Shown in pieces: positions 16,009-24,988 of a DNA stretch of 64,000 bases (within the stretch, counting starts at the first letter, position 1; each line of letters begins with the position of its first letter). The notes under the pieces are model-generated. The model ran no database searches. It was not told the origin of the DNA and was given only the letters and a program-made list of their open reading frames with translations. A program made the translations under genes and the position numbers. The stretch is from Grimontia kaedaensis (GTDB taxonomy: Bacteria; Pseudomonadota; Gammaproteobacteria; Enterobacterales; Vibrionaceae). Location: assembly GCF_023746615.1 (NCBI RefSeq), contig NZ_CP082275.1, positions 310,001-374,000 of the forward strand, written 5' to 3'.

Positions 16009-16463
16009 AACGTCAAGGCGGTTTTACGCTGATTGAAATGATCGTTGTGATTGTAATTCTGGGTATTTTGGCAGTTACAGCTGCGCCTCGATTCCTAAAT
16101 TTCCAAGATGATGCACGTGACGCTGCGCTAGAAGGTCTGCGTGGTGCTATTAACAGTGCTGGTAGTATGGTGCAAGGTAAATACCTGATTAATGGTAAAG
16201 ATGGTGATAATAAAGTAGATGGCGTTTTAGTTGCTTCAAATGGCTACCCAGCGGCAACAAGCGCAGGTATTTCGAAGGCGATTGTAGGTGTTGCTGCTGA
16301 TGCAAATGACACAACAAGTGACTGGAAAGTACATGCAACTGACACAAACGTGATTGAATACACCTTCAATAACTCTCAAGGCGGTAGTCGTTGCGTTGTC
16401 TATACAAACGCTTCTGCAAATGCAACAGACATCCCTACAACTGAAGTGAAAGCCTGTAGTTAA
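16005..16463 (+). CDS. mshA: Major MSHA pilin MshA
   Basis: The 152-residue type IV prepilin has a six-residue leader MKRQGG, cleavage before FTLIE (Glu5 retained), and a hydrophobic alpha1 helix reading MIVVIVILGILAVTAAPRF. The globular domain carries two cysteines (SRCVVY and the penultimate KACS), which probably form the D-loop. The N-terminus matches the MshA class closely. V. cholerae has mshB immediately before mshA, whereas here there is one gene at this position. MshA assignment is favoured by the N-terminal sequence, but MshB cannot be fully excluded. It starts within the mshF stop codon (ATGA), so it has no intergenic promoter directly before it. Confidence 0.85.
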   Translation: MKRQGGFTLIEMIVVIVILGILAVTAAPRFLNFQDDARDAALEGLRGAINSAGSMVQGKYLINGKDGDNKVDGVLVASNGYPAATSAGISKAIVGVAADANDTTSDWKVHATDTNVIEYTFNNSQGGSRCVVYTNASANATDIPTTEVKACS

Positions 16464-16469
16464 TTAATT

Positions 16470-16934
16470 ATGTCTAAAGGCTTCACCCTAATCGAGTTAA
16501 TCACCGTTTTGGTGATCCTCGGCATTATTAGTGTGTTTGCCGCACCGCGTCTGTCGGGGTCTGAAGCTTTTTCAGTAACCAGTGCGCGGGATACGGGCTT
16601 GTCTGTTGCCAGACAAGTTCAGCTCAGGGCAATGCAGCAGGAGACGCCGTCTTCTGCCTGCAATGCCCTGTATGTTGCTGCCTCCCGAATGGGGGGCAGT
16701 AGCAACTCAGCCTGTGGTTTTGGTGAAAACCGTAGTGATATGGTGGATTTGTCCGACTCACAGGTTCGCATTTCACCCGCTCAAACGATTTATTTTGATT
16801 TGTTAGGACGCCCGGTAAATTCAGTAGGCGGCCGCCTTTGCACTTCTGGGCGTTGCGAGTTCTCCTTCTCCCAAGGCAGTGCAGAAGCCAAAATTTGCTT
16901 AAACAGCGAGGGCTATTTCTATGCCTGTAGCTGA
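16470..16934 (+). CDS. mshC: MSHA minor pilin MshC
   Basis: The 154-residue prepilin-like protein has a very short leader (MSKG) before FTLIELITVLVILGIISVFAAPR. Its globular domain contains several cysteines (SACNAL, SACGF, RLCTSGRCEF, AKICL, YACS), plausibly three disulphides. It is likely part of the minor-pilin tip or priming complex. Its end overlaps mshD by 14 bases. Confidence 0.87.
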   Translation: MSKGFTLIELITVLVILGIISVFAAPRLSGSEAFSVTSARDTGLSVARQVQLRAMQQETPSSACNALYVAASRMGGSSNSACGFGENRSDMVDLSDSQVRISPAQTIYFDLLGRPVNSVGGRLCTSGRCEFSFSQGSAEAKICLNSEGYFYACS

Positions 16935-17526
16935 AAAATCTTATCGAATTTCAAACCGTCAGCGTGGCTACACGCTGGTGGAATTAGTGATTGGCATCGT
17001 CGTGTTTGGCGTTGCCATGGTGCTGCTTAGTACCACCCTTTTCCCTATGTTCGCCAAATCTGCCAATCCGCATTACGAAGCCCGCGCAGCGGCCTTAGGA
17101 CAAGCAGTGATGAATGAGATCCTGGCACGTCAGTTTGATAAAGAATCCGACCCTAACGGCAGCCGCTGGCGTTGTGATGAAGATGCTGATGCGGTTTTAG
17201 CGCAGGGTATTGTTGCCCCGAATCCTATTCAAACCTGTTCTTCTCCACTTTCAGCAGGGACGGGTTTTGTCGCTGTTGAAGACTATATCGGGTGCTGGGG
17301 AGGAAGCTCTGCCTGCACTCGCACCCACAGAGGCGATTTGAGTGCTTTGGTCGGAGGCTCCACGTCGGATTACAAAGGTTTCACTGTCGATATCAATGTC
17401 GAGTACGACAGCAGTACTTTTGCTGATAGCACCAACAACGCCAGACTCTATAAACGCATCGACCTGTACGTTGATACCGGCAGTTTTGGTCGATACGACT
17501 TCACGGCCTATCGGAGTAACTTCTGA
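16921..17526 (+). CDS. mshD: MSHA minor pilin MshD
   Basis: The 201-residue prepilin-like protein has a leader of about 16 residues ending RQRG, then YTLVELVIGIVVFGVAMVLL. GAGGG lies about 8 bases before the ATG. The C-terminal domain has two Cys pairs (RWRCDEDAD/QTCSS and IGCWGGSSACTR). It is a predicted minor pilin acting with MshC, MshO and MshP. Confidence 0.87.
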   Translation: MPVAEKSYRISNRQRGYTLVELVIGIVVFGVAMVLLSTTLFPMFAKSANPHYEARAAALGQAVMNEILARQFDKESDPNGSRWRCDEDADAVLAQGIVAPNPIQTCSSPLSAGTGFVAVEDYIGCWGGSSACTRTHRGDLSALVGGSTSDYKGFTVDINVEYDSSTFADSTNNARLYKRIDLYVDTGSFGRYDFTAYRSNF

Positions 17527-18275
17527 TGGCTTTGTTCACCCGCAAACCTCGCGGATTTACGCTGGTCGAGCTAATTGTCACCCTAACGATTCTGGCCATT
17601 GTTTCGGTCGGTATCTTTGGCTTTATCGAATCCAGCGCATCGGGCTATGTGGAATCACGAAACCGTGAAGCCCTGCAATCCGAAGCCCGTTTTGCGGTTG
17701 AGCGGGTAGGTAGAGAGCTGCGACATGCAGTGCCAAACAGTTTGCATATACACAGCGGCGGCCAGTGTTTAATGTTTATGCCGATTCGCTATTCCGGCAC
17801 TTATCATCAATTGGTGGAGGGAGAAAATACGCTAAGCGTTGCGCTGTCTACCCAAGAGACTGATTGGCAATCTAAAGTGAGCGAAAATCATCGCATTGTG
17901 TTCTTACCTTCATCGCCTTCAGATTTGACTGGGAATAACAGCTACCAGATCAATGACGTTGTTGGCAATACAATCACAACATCGAAAACGGCTGCGGATC
18001 CTTGGCCTGCTGAATCACCCTCCCGACGTTTCTATATCTACGAAAACTCAGTCAGCTTCTGCTTTGATAACAATACTGGAACCCTTGAGCGCCGTATTAA
18101 CAATGGCACTCAAAACAGTACGACTTTGGCAATGAACATTGCTGGCGGCAGCGGATTTAATTTGGGCACCACATCATTAGCCAGCGGTAACTTGGTGAAT
18201 ATCACTTACAAGTTCAGCCAATCCGGTGAGTCCTCGGTCTACAACCAACAAGTGCAGGTTCTCAATGCACCATAA
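17526..18275 (+). CDS. mshO: MSHA minor pilin MshO
   Basis: The 249-residue PilW-like minor pilin has leader MALFTRKPRG and processing before FTLVELIVTLTILAIVSVGIFGF. The start codon shares one base with the mshD stop (TGATG). Cysteines at GGQCLMF and SFCFDN may form the internal disulphide. It is larger than the other minor pilins, as usual for MshO. Its end overlaps the mshP start by 11 bases. Confidence 0.87.
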   Translation: MALFTRKPRGFTLVELIVTLTILAIVSVGIFGFIESSASGYVESRNREALQSEARFAVERVGRELRHAVPNSLHIHSGGQCLMFMPIRYSGTYHQLVEGENTLSVALSTQETDWQSKVSENHRIVFLPSSPSDLTGNNSYQINDVVGNTITTSKTAADPWPAESPSRRFYIYENSVSFCFDNNTGTLERRINNGTQNSTTLAMNIAGGSGFNLGTTSLASGNLVNITYKFSQSGESSVYNQQVQVLNAP

Positions 18276-18699
18276 AGCTACATCTTCCAAACGCCAAAAA
18301 GGCAGCATGTTAATCATCGCGGTATTTGCGATGACAGCCTTGGCGGCTCTCGGTGCAGCGCTGATGCAAATCACCACCTCACAAAGCGATACCACTACCC
18401 GTGAAGTGTTGGGCACCCGTGCCTGGCTGGCGGCAAATAGCGGCACTGAAATGGCGATGGCGAGGCTATTTCCGCTAGCGAAAGATGCTAACAACTTACC
18501 TGCAGCAACGTGCAGCGAGGCACCTGTTGTAACGACTTTTAGTTCTGCTGGCCTGCGCGGCTGTTCGGTTTCAGTGACTTGCGAAACCATTGATGCAGGG
18601 GAGTTTGTGCAATACCACGTTGAGAGCAAGGGGCAATGCGGTAGTAGTGCGCATCAGGTTGTTAGGGTTCAGGAAAGCTGGGCAAGGGGGATTCAGTGA
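18265..18699 (+). CDS. mshP: MSHA biogenesis protein MshP
   Basis: The 144-residue PilX-like protein has a basic leader (MHHKATSSKRQKG) before SMLIIAVFAMTALAALGAALMQI. It lacks the Glu at +5 that most pilins carry, as in other MshP/PilX proteins. I prefer ATG 18265 to the upstream GTG 18226 because CAGGTT lies a few bases upstream and the leader length is then normal. Four cysteines in the C-terminal half (ATCSEA, RGCSVSVTCE, GQCG). It overlaps mshQ by one to four bases. Confidence 0.85.
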   Translation: MHHKATSSKRQKGSMLIIAVFAMTALAALGAALMQITTSQSDTTTREVLGTRAWLAANSGTEMAMARLFPLAKDANNLPAATCSEAPVVTTFSSAGLRGCSVSVTCETIDAGEFVQYHVESKGQCGSSAHQVVRVQESWARGIQ

Positions 18700-21600
18700 T
18701 GAGGCCATATCTACTTTTTTTCACTGTCGCCATGTTTAGTATCTCGGCGCACTCATCAAATTCTGCTTATTTTCCCGGGCCAGCTCAAGCTCCTAATATT
18801 GGTGGAATAGCAAACAACTGTGGAGTACACCTGCCCGGCAAAATGAATAGTTGTATTCAAATCCTTGACCATTCCACAATATACCAGCCTGAAATCTCCC
18901 CAGTTGAAGTGGGTTTTGAAGGGTTATTTCATTCTTACGAAACGACATGTAATAACTACGGAGGGGCTGAGGCTAAAGAGTGCTCTGCTATTGCATTGCG
19001 GGCACCAGATAAAGGACTAAAACCATTGGACTTGGCTTCTAATGGAGGTGTACTTGATAGTGATGTTTACCCAACTGCTGATGGATGGTCTAACGAGTAT
19101 CATGAGTTTGATGCAAGTTCTCCTAACTACAGCATGGTCACCATTCCAAAGGGCAAAGTACATTTTAAGCCAGGTGTATATCACTTTGGCCAGCTTGTTT
19201 TGAACCAGAATGTTGAGTTAACGGTTGAAGGGCCAGTTGAAATTCATGTCAATAATCTTAAAACCTACAATGGCACGAAGGTGAATGTTATTGGCAATCC
19301 CCAAAATCTAATATTCTGGGTTCATGAGCAAGAAAGCGCTGATGGTTACTACAGTGCGCAGCTCGGAGCAGATTCAGTGATGTACGGCTATGTCTATTCT
19401 GTTGGTACAGTGAAAATGGCAGGTACGACAAGTGAACCATCTTGGGGAACAACAATATATGGTGCCGTAACAGCAAAAACTCTCGTCATGGCAATGCGCT
19501 CGATAATTAAGTATGGCGGGCCACTGGAAAGTTATGAGCTTAGACTTGATCCATCTTCTGAAAGCACTAATACGTGTTCGCGTATTCCGGTTATCTTCAA
19601 TGTGACGGATGCTGATGGTGCGATTCAGCGCAATATTTCAGGTGATTTGTCGGTTAAAGCCTTGAACTTTAAAAACTCGGCTTGTTGGGCAACCAGTGAA
19701 TTTGGGGGGTGTACTGGGCCAGATAGAACAGTTGTTTTGAGAAATGGTAGTACGAAACTCTGGCTCCAAAACAAAGCCATCGGCACCGTAAACGCAGAAG
19801 CCACTTTTACCTCAAATGAAACCGGAGAACTCATCTCCGAGCAAGGTAATTACACTTTTACAGCTGGAGGGTTCCGCTTCTCTCCTTCGCCATTAAAAAT
19901 GGTGGCAGGTAAACCGGAGAAATTAACCATTGAAGCAGTTTATGGCGATTGTGACCCAACGCCTATCCCTGAATATGAGGGGAGAAAACAACTGAGTGTT
20001 GGGAATGCCAGCTATCTGCAACCCAACTACACCTCTACAGGAGCACCACATAAACCGTCGGTAAATGGAGCTGTCGGTGCTCAAACCATCGAAGTGCAGT
20101 TTTCGAAAGGTGTAGCAAAAGATGCTCTGACCTTAAATTATTCTGATGCAGGTGTGCTCTCTATTCCCATCTCTGAAGTCCAAAGTACAAATGCTGCTGG
20201 CAGTGATAGCGCCACTGATGTTGACGAAGATTCGAAGGGCGTTGAAAGCAGGCAGTTAAATGGAGATGTCTCTTTGCATGCTCGCCCATATACTTTTGCT
20301 ATTTGCGGCAGCTTACCTTCACTCTCAGATGTGTCGAGTCAGAAGGCTTTTATCAAAGCTGGAGACCCGTTTACCGCTACATTGAAACCTGTCATATGGC
20401 AAAGCGGAGATTTGACAGGAACTGCGCTGAACAATGGAGGCGTCGTTCCGCTCAAACCAAATTTCTGTGGGCGAGCCACAACACCGAGCTTTTGGCATCA
20501 GAATGCGCCGGCCGCCACCGTGACCTTGGATGAAACTGCCTTTGTGGTCACGCCAGTTAACGGAAGTAATGCGTCCATAACCGGTATTGTTCCTCTTGCA
20601 AATACAGAAACGAATAATGCGAGTGATGTAAACAACGTTCGTTATCGATTTGTAGATGTCTCACTTGATGAAGTCGGCGCATTTGGAGTTCGTTCAAAGC
20701 TGGCAGTAAATTACCTCGATATGACAGTTAATCCAGGGGAAAGGCCATTAGGACGTTTTTATCCCTCCCACTTCTCTGTTTCCGGCAGTTTGACTTCTGC
20801 TATCACTGCCAGTGAAGACAGCGACGGCGATGGTTTTACTTACCTCAATCAGCCTTTCGATGGTCAATACACGGTTTATGCGATGACGGCCGATAATAAG
20901 CCGGTCAAGAATTACCACCTGTTCGGCGATGCATACAAAGCAGTCTTTGAAGACTGGGTGATTAACCCATCTTCTGAAAGTCCAGTTGTTGGCAAAGACC
21001 TCTCCGAGCGTTGGGTGAGAGCTGGGAAAACAGGTTGGAAGGTGGGAAGTGACGGTACGAGCCAGTTGTCGCTTAATTCGGAACGCATGATCCTAGAAAA
21101 AGGAAACGTACCTGAAGGACCTTTTGACCCGCTGCACTTTGCGGTTGGGGTGATCAAAGATGATATCGATAACACCGACTTCATCTATTGCGACATTCAA
21201 AATGTCGCTGGGTGCGAGACCAAGGTTATCAGACCAGTTAGTGGAGAGAGACCATCAATAGGTGGTGCCGAATTTTCTACGGGCGAATTTATGTTTGGCC
21301 GGATGCGCATGGAAGGATTTACTGAAACCCAAGATCTTTCGCGTGAACAAAAGATGCCCGTCGTAGTCGAAGTCTTTAATGGACAGCGTTTTGTCACCAA
21401 TACACGAGATAATGCATCAGAAATATCGACCGATATCGGTGAGAAAGAAGTGCTATTCAGCAGTACCAGCGAAGAAGCCAATCGTGCCCAGATTTTCTTG
21501 CGCGATAGCGCCAATCGCACCATCACAAAGAAAACTGTCGAAAATGGCCGCTCCGAGTTTGTTGTGAAGGCTCCGGCTCAAAATGGCAATTTAAACCGGG

Positions 21601-21791
21601 AGCAGTTCCGTTACTGGCAGAGGCTGGATACGGCGATCGGAAGCGCTGCACCACAGACCTGGTTGCAACATAATTGGCAGGGTACGCAATTTGATGATGA
21701 TCCCAGCGCAATAGGAACCTTTGGGTTTTACCGGGGAAGTGATCGTGTCATCTATAAAGGTGAAAAAAACATCACATTGACAGGGGAATGA
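18699..21791 (+). CDS. mshQ: Large MSHA-associated surface protein MshQ
   Basis: The 1030-residue protein has a signal peptide (MRPYLLFFTVAMFSISAHSS). The N-terminal region (about 25-275) is beta-rich with PGVYHFGQLVLNQNVELTVEG-type runs (shown in part), resembling polymer-forming or right-handed-helix domains, with paired cysteines. From about 290 to the end it is the Ig-like/DUF6701-type region typical of MshQ (RFYPSHF and DSDGDGFTYLNQPF near 690-720). I see no LamG domain of the kind reported in V. cholerae MshQ. ATG 18699 with AAGGGGG 8 bases upstream is preferred to GTG 18696. The first third is visibly more AT-rich with different codon choice than mreB. Probably the pilus-tip or secreted adhesive component. 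Confidence 0.82.
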   Translation: MRPYLLFFTVAMFSISAHSSNSAYFPGPAQAPNIGGIANNCGVHLPGKMNSCIQILDHSTIYQPEISPVEVGFEGLFHSYETTCNNYGGAEAKECSAIALRAPDKGLKPLDLASNGGVLDSDVYPTADGWSNEYHEFDASSPNYSMVTIPKGKVHFKPGVYHFGQLVLNQNVELTVEGPVEIHVNNLKTYNGTKVNVIGNPQNLIFWVHEQESADGYYSAQLGADSVMYGYVYSVGTVKMAGTTSEPSWGTTIYGAVTAKTLVMAMRSIIKYGGPLESYELRLDPSSESTNTCSRIPVIFNVTDADGAIQRNISGDLSVKALNFKNSACWATSEFGGCTGPDRTVVLRNGSTKLWLQNKAIGTVNAEATFTSNETGELISEQGNYTFTAGGFRFSPSPLKMVAGKPEKLTIEAVYGDCDPTPIPEYEGRKQLSVGNASYLQPNYTSTGAPHKPSVNGAVGAQTIEVQFSKGVAKDALTLNYSDAGVLSIPISEVQSTNAAGSDSATDVDEDSKGVESRQLNGDVSLHARPYTFAICGSLPSLSDVSSQKAFIKAGDPFTATLKPVIWQSGDLTGTALNNGGVVPLKPNFCGRATTPSFWHQNAPAATVTLDETAFVVTPVNGSNASITGIVPLANTETNNASDVNNVRYRFVDVSLDEVGAFGVRSKLAVNYLDMTVNPGERPLGRFYPSHFSVSGSLTSAITASEDSDGDGFTYLNQPFDGQYTVYAMTADNKPVKNYHLFGDAYKAVFEDWVINPSSESPVVGKDLSERWVRAGKTGWKVGSDGTSQLSLNSERMILEKGNVPEGPFDPLHFAVGVIKDDIDNTDFIYCDIQNVAGCETKVIRPVSGERPSIGGAEFSTGEFMFGRMRMEGFTETQDLSREQKMPVVVEVFNGQRFVTNTRDNASEISTDIGEKEVLFSSTSEEANRAQIFLRDSANRTITKKTVENGRSEFVVKAPAQNGNLNREQFRYWQRLDTAIGSAAPQTWLQHNWQGTQFDDDPSAIGTFGFYRGSDRVIYKGEKNITLTGE

Positions 21792-21907
21792 AAAAAAAGA
21801 CAGATCTCATTCAGGTTTGTAGATCATCACCTTGCCGCGCCCCGTCAGCGTTGGTACATTTAGCGGAATTTGAAGAATTTTAACGCTTGCAGGATTAACC
21901 GAAGATT

Positions 21908-22951
21908 ATGTTTAAGAAACTTCGTGGCATGTTCTCTAACGATCTGTCTATCGATCTGGGAACAGCTAACACTCTCATCTATGTAAAAGGGCAAGGGATC
22001 GTTCTGGATGAACCTTCTGTTGTCGCAATTCGTCAAGATCGTGCAGGCTCACCAAAAAGCGTCGCGGCAGTCGGTCATGAAGCAAAACAAATGCTGGGCC
22101 GTACGCCAGGAAACATCGCAGCCATTCGTCCAATGAAAGACGGCGTTATCGCTGACTTCTACGTGACCGAGAAAATGCTGCAGCACTTCATCAAAACCGT
22201 TCACGACCACAGTTTTATGCGCCCTAGCCCACGCGTGCTGGTGGCAGTTCCTTGTGGCTCTACTCAAGTTGAGCGTCGTGCTATCCGTGAATCTGCACTG
22301 GGTGCGGGTGCGCGTGAAGTGTATTTGATTGACGAGCCAATGGCGGCAGCAATCGGTGCTGGTCTGCCAGTGTCTGAAGCGACCGGTTCTATGGTGGTCG
22401 ATATCGGTGGTGGCACCACTGAGGTAGCGGTTATCTCTCTGAACGGTGTGGTGTACTCATCTTCTGTACGTATCGGTGGTGATCGCTTTGACGAGTCCAT
22501 CATCAACTATGTGCGTCGTAACTACGGCAGCTTGATTGGTGAAGCAACGGCTGAGCGCATTAAGCACGAAATCGGCTCTGCTTACCCAGGTGACGAAGTT
22601 CGTGAAATCGAAGTACGTGGTCGTAACCTCGCAGAAGGTGTGCCACGTAGTTTTACTCTGAATTCCAACGAGATTCTGGAAGCGCTGCAAGAGCCGCTGA
22701 CAGGTATCGTGTCTGCTGTGATGGTTGCACTGGAACAGTGTCCGCCAGAGCTGGCATCTGACATCTCTGAGCGCGGTATGGTGCTGACTGGTGGTGGTGC
22801 ACTGTTGCGCGACCTGGACCGTCTGCTGACCGAAGAAACCGGCATTCCGGTTGTTGTTGCTGAAGAGCCGCTGACCTGTGTTGCACGTGGTGGTGGTAAA
22901 GCGCTGGAAATGATCGACATGCACGGTGGCGATCTGTTCAGCGAAGATTGA
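21908..22951 (+). CDS. mreB: Rod-shape determining actin homologue MreB
   Basis: MreB polymerises under the inner membrane and guides lateral-wall synthesis by the elongasome. The 347-residue protein has the amphipathic N-terminus (MFKKLRGMFSNDL), phosphate 1 motif SIDLGTANTLIYV, connecting and phosphate 2 motifs (MVVDIGGGTTEVAVISL near 157-173) and the adenosine motif GMVLTGGGALLRDLD. Length is standard. The 116 bases before it show no clear mshQ terminator and no strong promoter. First gene of mreBCD. Confidence 0.98.
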   Translation: MFKKLRGMFSNDLSIDLGTANTLIYVKGQGIVLDEPSVVAIRQDRAGSPKSVAAVGHEAKQMLGRTPGNIAAIRPMKDGVIADFYVTEKMLQHFIKTVHDHSFMRPSPRVLVAVPCGSTQVERRAIRESALGAGAREVYLIDEPMAAAIGAGLPVSEATGSMVVDIGGGTTEVAVISLNGVVYSSSVRIGGDRFDESIINYVRRNYGSLIGEATAERIKHEIGSAYPGDEVREIEVRGRNLAEGVPRSFTLNSNEILEALQEPLTGIVSAVMVALEQCPPELASDISERGMVLTGGGALLRDLDRLLTEETGIPVVVAEEPLTCVARGGGKALEMIDMHGGDLFSED

Positions 22952-22983
22952 TCTTCTTCCATCAACAAACAGGTTGTAACTGA

Positions 22984-23907
22984 ATGAAACCAATTTTTGG
23001 CCGTGGGCCATCGCTACAATTACGCCTGTTCTTCGCTCTTTTAATATCAGCCAGCCTTATGCTGGCTGATAGTCGTTTGGGTGCCTTCACCAATTTCCGT
23101 TATTTGCTGAACTCGCTAGTCGCGCCGTTGCAATATGCATCGAATGTGCCGCGTGATCTGCTCGATAACGTCTTCCGTCAGTTCACTTCTCACCAGCAGC
23201 TGTTGATTGACAACACCAAGCTCAAAGAAGAAGTACTACTGCTGCGAAGCGGGCAGTTGATTCTGGATCAGTTGGAGCAAGAAAATCAGCGTCTGCGCGA
23301 GCTGCTGGGCTCACCGTTTGTGCGTGACGAACGCAAGATGGTAGCGGAAGTGATGGCGGTAGACTCTGACCCTTACAAGCATCAGGTGATGATTGATAAA
23401 GGGCGTACTAACGGGGTTTACGAAGGCCAGCCGGTGATTAACGAGCGAGGCATCGTAGGGCAAGTTTCTTATGTCGGTGCACATAACAGCCGTGTGCTGC
23501 TTATCACTGACCCAACCCATGCGATTCCAGTACAGGTGGTGCGCAACGATATTCGTGTTATCGCTTCAGGTCGCGGTGACAACGACAATATCCAACTGGA
23601 AAACATTCCAAGCAGCACAGACATTGAGCCGGGCGACATGCTGGTCACGTCTGGCTTGGGTGGTGTATTCCCTGAAGGTTATCCGGTGGCGAAAGTCACG
23701 TCGTTTTCTTTTGACAACAAACGCCCGTTTGCACAGGTGGACGCTAAGCCAGAAGTGCAGTTTGACCGTTTGAGATACCTATTGCTGGTGTGGCCAACTG
23801 ACGTCGAGAAAAAAGAAGTGATTGAAGGGGAGGAGCAAGCACCTGCAAGTGAAGAAGCCCAACCTTCAACGACCGAAGAACAAACCAAAGAGGTAAGCAA
23901 TGGCTAA
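22984..23907 (+). CDS. mreC: Rod-shape determining protein MreC
   Basis: MreC is a periplasmic elongasome scaffold that activates PBP2/RodA. The 307-residue protein has one membrane helix (about 13-32), a coiled coil (about 65-105) and the double beta-barrel domain (about 115-270, with QPVINERGIVGQV and VTSGLGGVFPEGYPV). An acidic Glu/Gln/Thr-rich tail (about 272-305) is low complexity. It is 32 bases after mreB and overlaps mreD by eight. Confidence 0.97.
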   Translation: MKPIFGRGPSLQLRLFFALLISASLMLADSRLGAFTNFRYLLNSLVAPLQYASNVPRDLLDNVFRQFTSHQQLLIDNTKLKEEVLLLRSGQLILDQLEQENQRLRELLGSPFVRDERKMVAEVMAVDSDPYKHQVMIDKGRTNGVYEGQPVINERGIVGQVSYVGAHNSRVLLITDPTHAIPVQVVRNDIRVIASGRGDNDNIQLENIPSSTDIEPGDMLVTSGLGGVFPEGYPVAKVTSFSFDNKRPFAQVDAKPEVQFDRLRYLLLVWPTDVEKKEVIEGEEQAPASEEAQPSTTEEQTKEVSNG

Positions 23908-24388
23908 TTCAAGCATGCGTGGCCGTGCGCTTATCTGGCTATCGTTTATTATCGCATTGATCCTTCAGGCCGCGCCGTGGCCGGGTGAGCTTGCGCCATT
24001 TCGCCCATCCTGGGTCTTGTTGGTGGCTTTCTATTGGGTATTGGCACTGCCACACCGCGTTAATGTCGGTACGGCATTGGTCGTTGGTTTGCTCTGGGAT
24101 TTGATGCTGGGCTCCACACTCGGTGTGCGCGGCTTGATGATGTCAGTGCTGGTTTATATTGTCGCGCTGAACTTTCAGATGCTGCGTAATATGTCGCTCT
24201 GGCAACAGGCAGCACTCTTGTCTTTGCTTACTTTGGCAGGAAAAGTGCTAGAGTTTTGGGCGGAGTACTTGGTATCCAATGTGCAGTTCGACCCGGCGCA
24301 GCTATGGGCAGGTTTGCTTAACTTCTTACTATGGCCTTGGCTGTTTTTGCTGCTGCGACGGGTGCGCCGTCAGTTTTCGATTAAGTAA
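23900..24388 (+). CDS. mreD: Rod-shape determining membrane protein MreD
   Basis: The 162-residue protein has about five membrane helices over its whole length, with conserved AAPWP near residue 25, FRPSWVLLVAFYWVLALPHRVNVG-type sequence (shown in part) and GLLWDLMLGSTLGVRGL. It links MreC to the MreB/RodA machinery. AGAGG precedes its ATG, which overlaps mreC. The maf gene follows 12 bases later, as in other enterics and vibrios. Confidence 0.96.
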   Translation: MANSSMRGRALIWLSFIIALILQAAPWPGELAPFRPSWVLLVAFYWVLALPHRVNVGTALVVGLLWDLMLGSTLGVRGLMMSVLVYIVALNFQMLRNMSLWQQAALLSLLTLAGKVLEFWAEYLVSNVQFDPAQLWAGLLNFLLWPWLFLLLRRVRRQFSIK

Positions 24389-24400
24389 TCTGGAGAAATC

Positions 24401-24988
24401 ATGGCAGATCTTCAACTTTATCTCGCGTCTGCCTCACCTCGAAGAAAGGCGCTGCTGGAACAACTCTCTGTCCAGTTTGAGATTTTACGTGTTGACGTTG
24501 AAGAACAGCGCCAGCCTAATGAACAAGCGGCGGACTATGTCCGCCGTTTATCCCTCGATAAGGCAAAAGCCGGCGTCAATGTAGCGCCTGTCGACCTGCC
24601 AGTGCTGGGCTCAGATACCATCGTTGTCTGTGACGGAAAGGTATTGGAAAAACCTGCAGATCTTGATGCGTCGCGCAGCATGCTGCGCCAGTTGTCTGAT
24701 CGCCAACATCAGGTGATGACGGCTGTGACGCTGGCGGATCGGAACCATTTCCTGACCACGCTGGTCACAACTAATGTATGGTTTAAACCCCTGAGTGATG
24801 AAGAAATTGACACCTATTGGCATAGCGGAGAACCTTGCGACAAAGCAGGAAGCTATGCGATCCAGGGGCTTGGCGGCCGGTTCGTGACCCGAATTGACGG
24901 CAGTTATCATGCTGTGGTCGGTCTGCCACTTTACGAAACAGATACTCTGTTAAAAGAATTCCAAAAATTAAGCGGTAAAAACCTATGA
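24401..24988 (+). CDS. maf: Maf-family nucleoside triphosphate pyrophosphatase (YhdE type)
   Basis: This house-cleaning enzyme hydrolyses dTTP/UTP and some modified nucleotides to monophosphates. The 195-residue protein has the Maf signature LASASPRRKALLEQL (residues 7-21), a catalytic Asp in VLGSDTIV, and YAIQGLGGRFV with the conserved Gln. Downstream of mreBCD, as in E. coli yhdE. It overlaps rng by four bases. Confidence 0.95.
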   Translation: MADLQLYLASASPRRKALLEQLSVQFEILRVDVEEQRQPNEQAADYVRRLSLDKAKAGVNVAPVDLPVLGSDTIVVCDGKVLEKPADLDASRSMLRQLSDRQHQVMTAVTLADRNHFLTTLVTTNVWFKPLSDEEIDTYWHSGEPCDKAGSYAIQGLGGRFVTRIDGSYHAVVGLPLYETDTLLKEFQKLSGKNL

